Shown in pieces: positions 6,482 through 7,146 of a stretch of 7,146 nucleotides of DNA. Made by a program: the position numbers and the translations under genes. Every line of letters begins with the position of its first letter. Within the stretch, counting starts at the first letter, position 1. This stretch comes from an uncultured Clostridia bacterium (GTDB lineage Bacteria > Bacillota_A > Clostridia > Christensenellales > Aristaeellaceae). The notes beneath the pieces were generated by a model, which saw only the letters and a list, made by a program, of their open reading frames with translations, ran no database searches and was not told the origin of the DNA. The DNA is taken from assembly GCA_947166205.1 (NCBI GenBank), contig CAMVDI010000093.1:1-7146 (forward strand). Reading direction: 5' to 3'.

Positions 6482-6496
6482 TGAGACTGCCGGCGA

Positions 6497-6503
6497 AAGG
6501 AGG
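6497..6503 (+). promoter_or_regulatory. Ribosome binding site of the lamin-tail-domain gene
   Basis: AAGGAGG lies 8 bases before the ATG at 6512, an ideal match and spacing. It fixes the start of a gene whose stop lies beyond the window. Confidence 0.8.
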
Positions 6504-6511
6504 GAAAGCGC

Positions 6512-7146
6512 ATGGACAGGCAGATGGGAAACGGCCTTCACGGCCGCAGATCCGCCTCCCGGGCCACCAGGCTGCGCAGACGCCGGAAACGGCTGAACGC
6601 GCTGATCGTGGCCGCCTTTGCCGCCGTGATCGCGCTGATCGTGATTCTTTCCCCCATGGAGCCCTTCCGCCGGGCGACCCACACCATCGCCTCCGGAAAC
6701 CCGGAAGATGGCGGAAACGTCCGGCTGGTGGGCCAGTACGAGGGCCTGGTGATCAGCGAGATCATGGCTTCCAACCGGTCCGCCGTGACGGACGAGAACG
6801 GCGTCTACAGCGACTGGATCGAGATCTGGAACAGCTCTGAGGAGCCCATCAATCTGAACGGCGTCGGGCTCAGCGACCGGAGCGACAGCATCCGCTTCCT
6901 TTTTCCGGACATGACCCTGGCCCCTGGCGGCCGGGTGATCGTCTTCTGCTCCAACACCAACCAGGCGGAGCCCGGAAGGCCTTTTCACGCGAAATTCAAG
7001 CTCTCCAGCGTGGGGGAGACCGTTTATCTCTACGACCCGAACGCCTATCTGATCGACAGCCGGACCTTTCCCATCATGGGATCCGATGAAAGCTGGTGCC
7101 TGACGGATGAAGGCTTCCGGGCGGTTACATGGTTCAGCCCCGGGTT
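6512..7146 (+). CDS. Membrane-anchored lamin-tail-domain (LTD) protein, 3'-partial
   Basis: The frame opens at ATG 6512 and runs off the right edge after 211 complete codons. Residues 1-28 are very basic, with repeated Arg and Lys (RLRRRRKR at 20-27). One hydrophobic helix follows at about 29-47, ending in SP. No lipobox Cys is seen, so it is a signal anchor or signal peptide placing the rest outside the cytoplasm. Residues ~78-186 match the lamin tail fold (immunoglobulin-like): VISEIMASN (80-88), DWIEIWNSS (101-109), INLNGVGLSD (113-122), PGGRVIVFC (138-146), FKLSSVGETVYLYD (162-175), then IDSRTF (181-186). In Clostridia such domains are often joined to a CotH-kinase-like or other surface domain; the missing C-terminus could hold one, but this cannot be seen here. 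LTDs are thought to mediate binding at the cell surface. It has its own promoter (6409-6437), so it is probably transcribed separately from the SNF2 gene. Confidence 0.85.
   Translation, partial: MDRQMGNGLHGRRSASRATRLRRRRKRLNALIVAAFAAVIALIVILSPMEPFRRATHTIASGNPEDGGNVRLVGQYEGLVISEIMASNRSAVTDENGVYSDWIEIWNSSEEPINLNGVGLSDRSDSIRFLFPDMTLAPGGRVIVFCSNTNQAEPGRPFHAKFKLSSVGETVYLYDPNAYLIDSRTFPIMGSDESWCLTDEGFRAVTWFSPG

Noticed and set aside
1..7146. CRISPR arrays, tRNA or rRNA genes, insertion sequences, attachment sites
   Set aside because: No regularly spaced repeats, cloverleaf, transposase motifs or terminal inverted repeats were seen on reading both strands.

Overview
The window is a GC-rich (roughly 60-65% by eye) stretch of bacterial chromosome with every supported gene on the + strand. 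The gene content points to an anaerobic Gram-positive of the Bacillota, most likely a high-GC gut or rumen Clostridia lineage. The evidence is a RecD2-type helicase, a DUF1858 'redox disulfide' protein, an AEC-family permease, a bacterial SNF2 helicase with the Firmicutes-type associated region, a lamin-tail-domain membrane protein, strong AGGAGG ribosome binding sites, TTG starts and near-consensus sigma-A promoters. The species cannot be named from the sequence.

Layout, left to right. (1) Up to 2075: the C-terminal 690 residues of a RecD2-like 5'-3' DNA helicase fused to a complete DEDDh 3'-5' exonuclease domain; its N-terminus lies outside the window. (2) 1998-2082: a near-perfect extended -10 promoter inside the end of that gene, then a small leader hairpin and an SD. 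(3) 2083-2286: a 67-residue DUF1858 protein with a CxxC pair. (4) 2359-3270: an AEC-family transporter starting at TTG. (5) 3271-3500: a 230-base non-coding gap with three GC-rich hairpins, the last ending in eight T's (probable terminator), then the SD of the next gene. (6) 3501-6416: a 971-residue SNF2-family ATPase, also starting at TTG, without the N-terminal SWIM zinc finger usual in its relatives. (7) 6409-6511: a second near-consensus promoter overlapping the SNF2 stop codon, a strong leader hairpin and an SD. (8) 6512 to the right edge: a membrane-anchored lamin-tail-domain protein, cut off by the window end.

How the genes relate. Two large DNA-remodelling ATPases (RecD2-exonuclease and SNF2) share the window, but they are separated by two unrelated small genes, a probable terminator and a promoter, so I see no evidence of one operon or of a defence system. 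The DUF1858 and AEC genes could share the promoter at 1998-2026. The lamin-tail gene has its own promoter. The most distinctive items are the helicase-exonuclease fusion, the shortened SNF2 protein, and the parallel design of the two internal promoters, each followed within a few bases by a hairpin.
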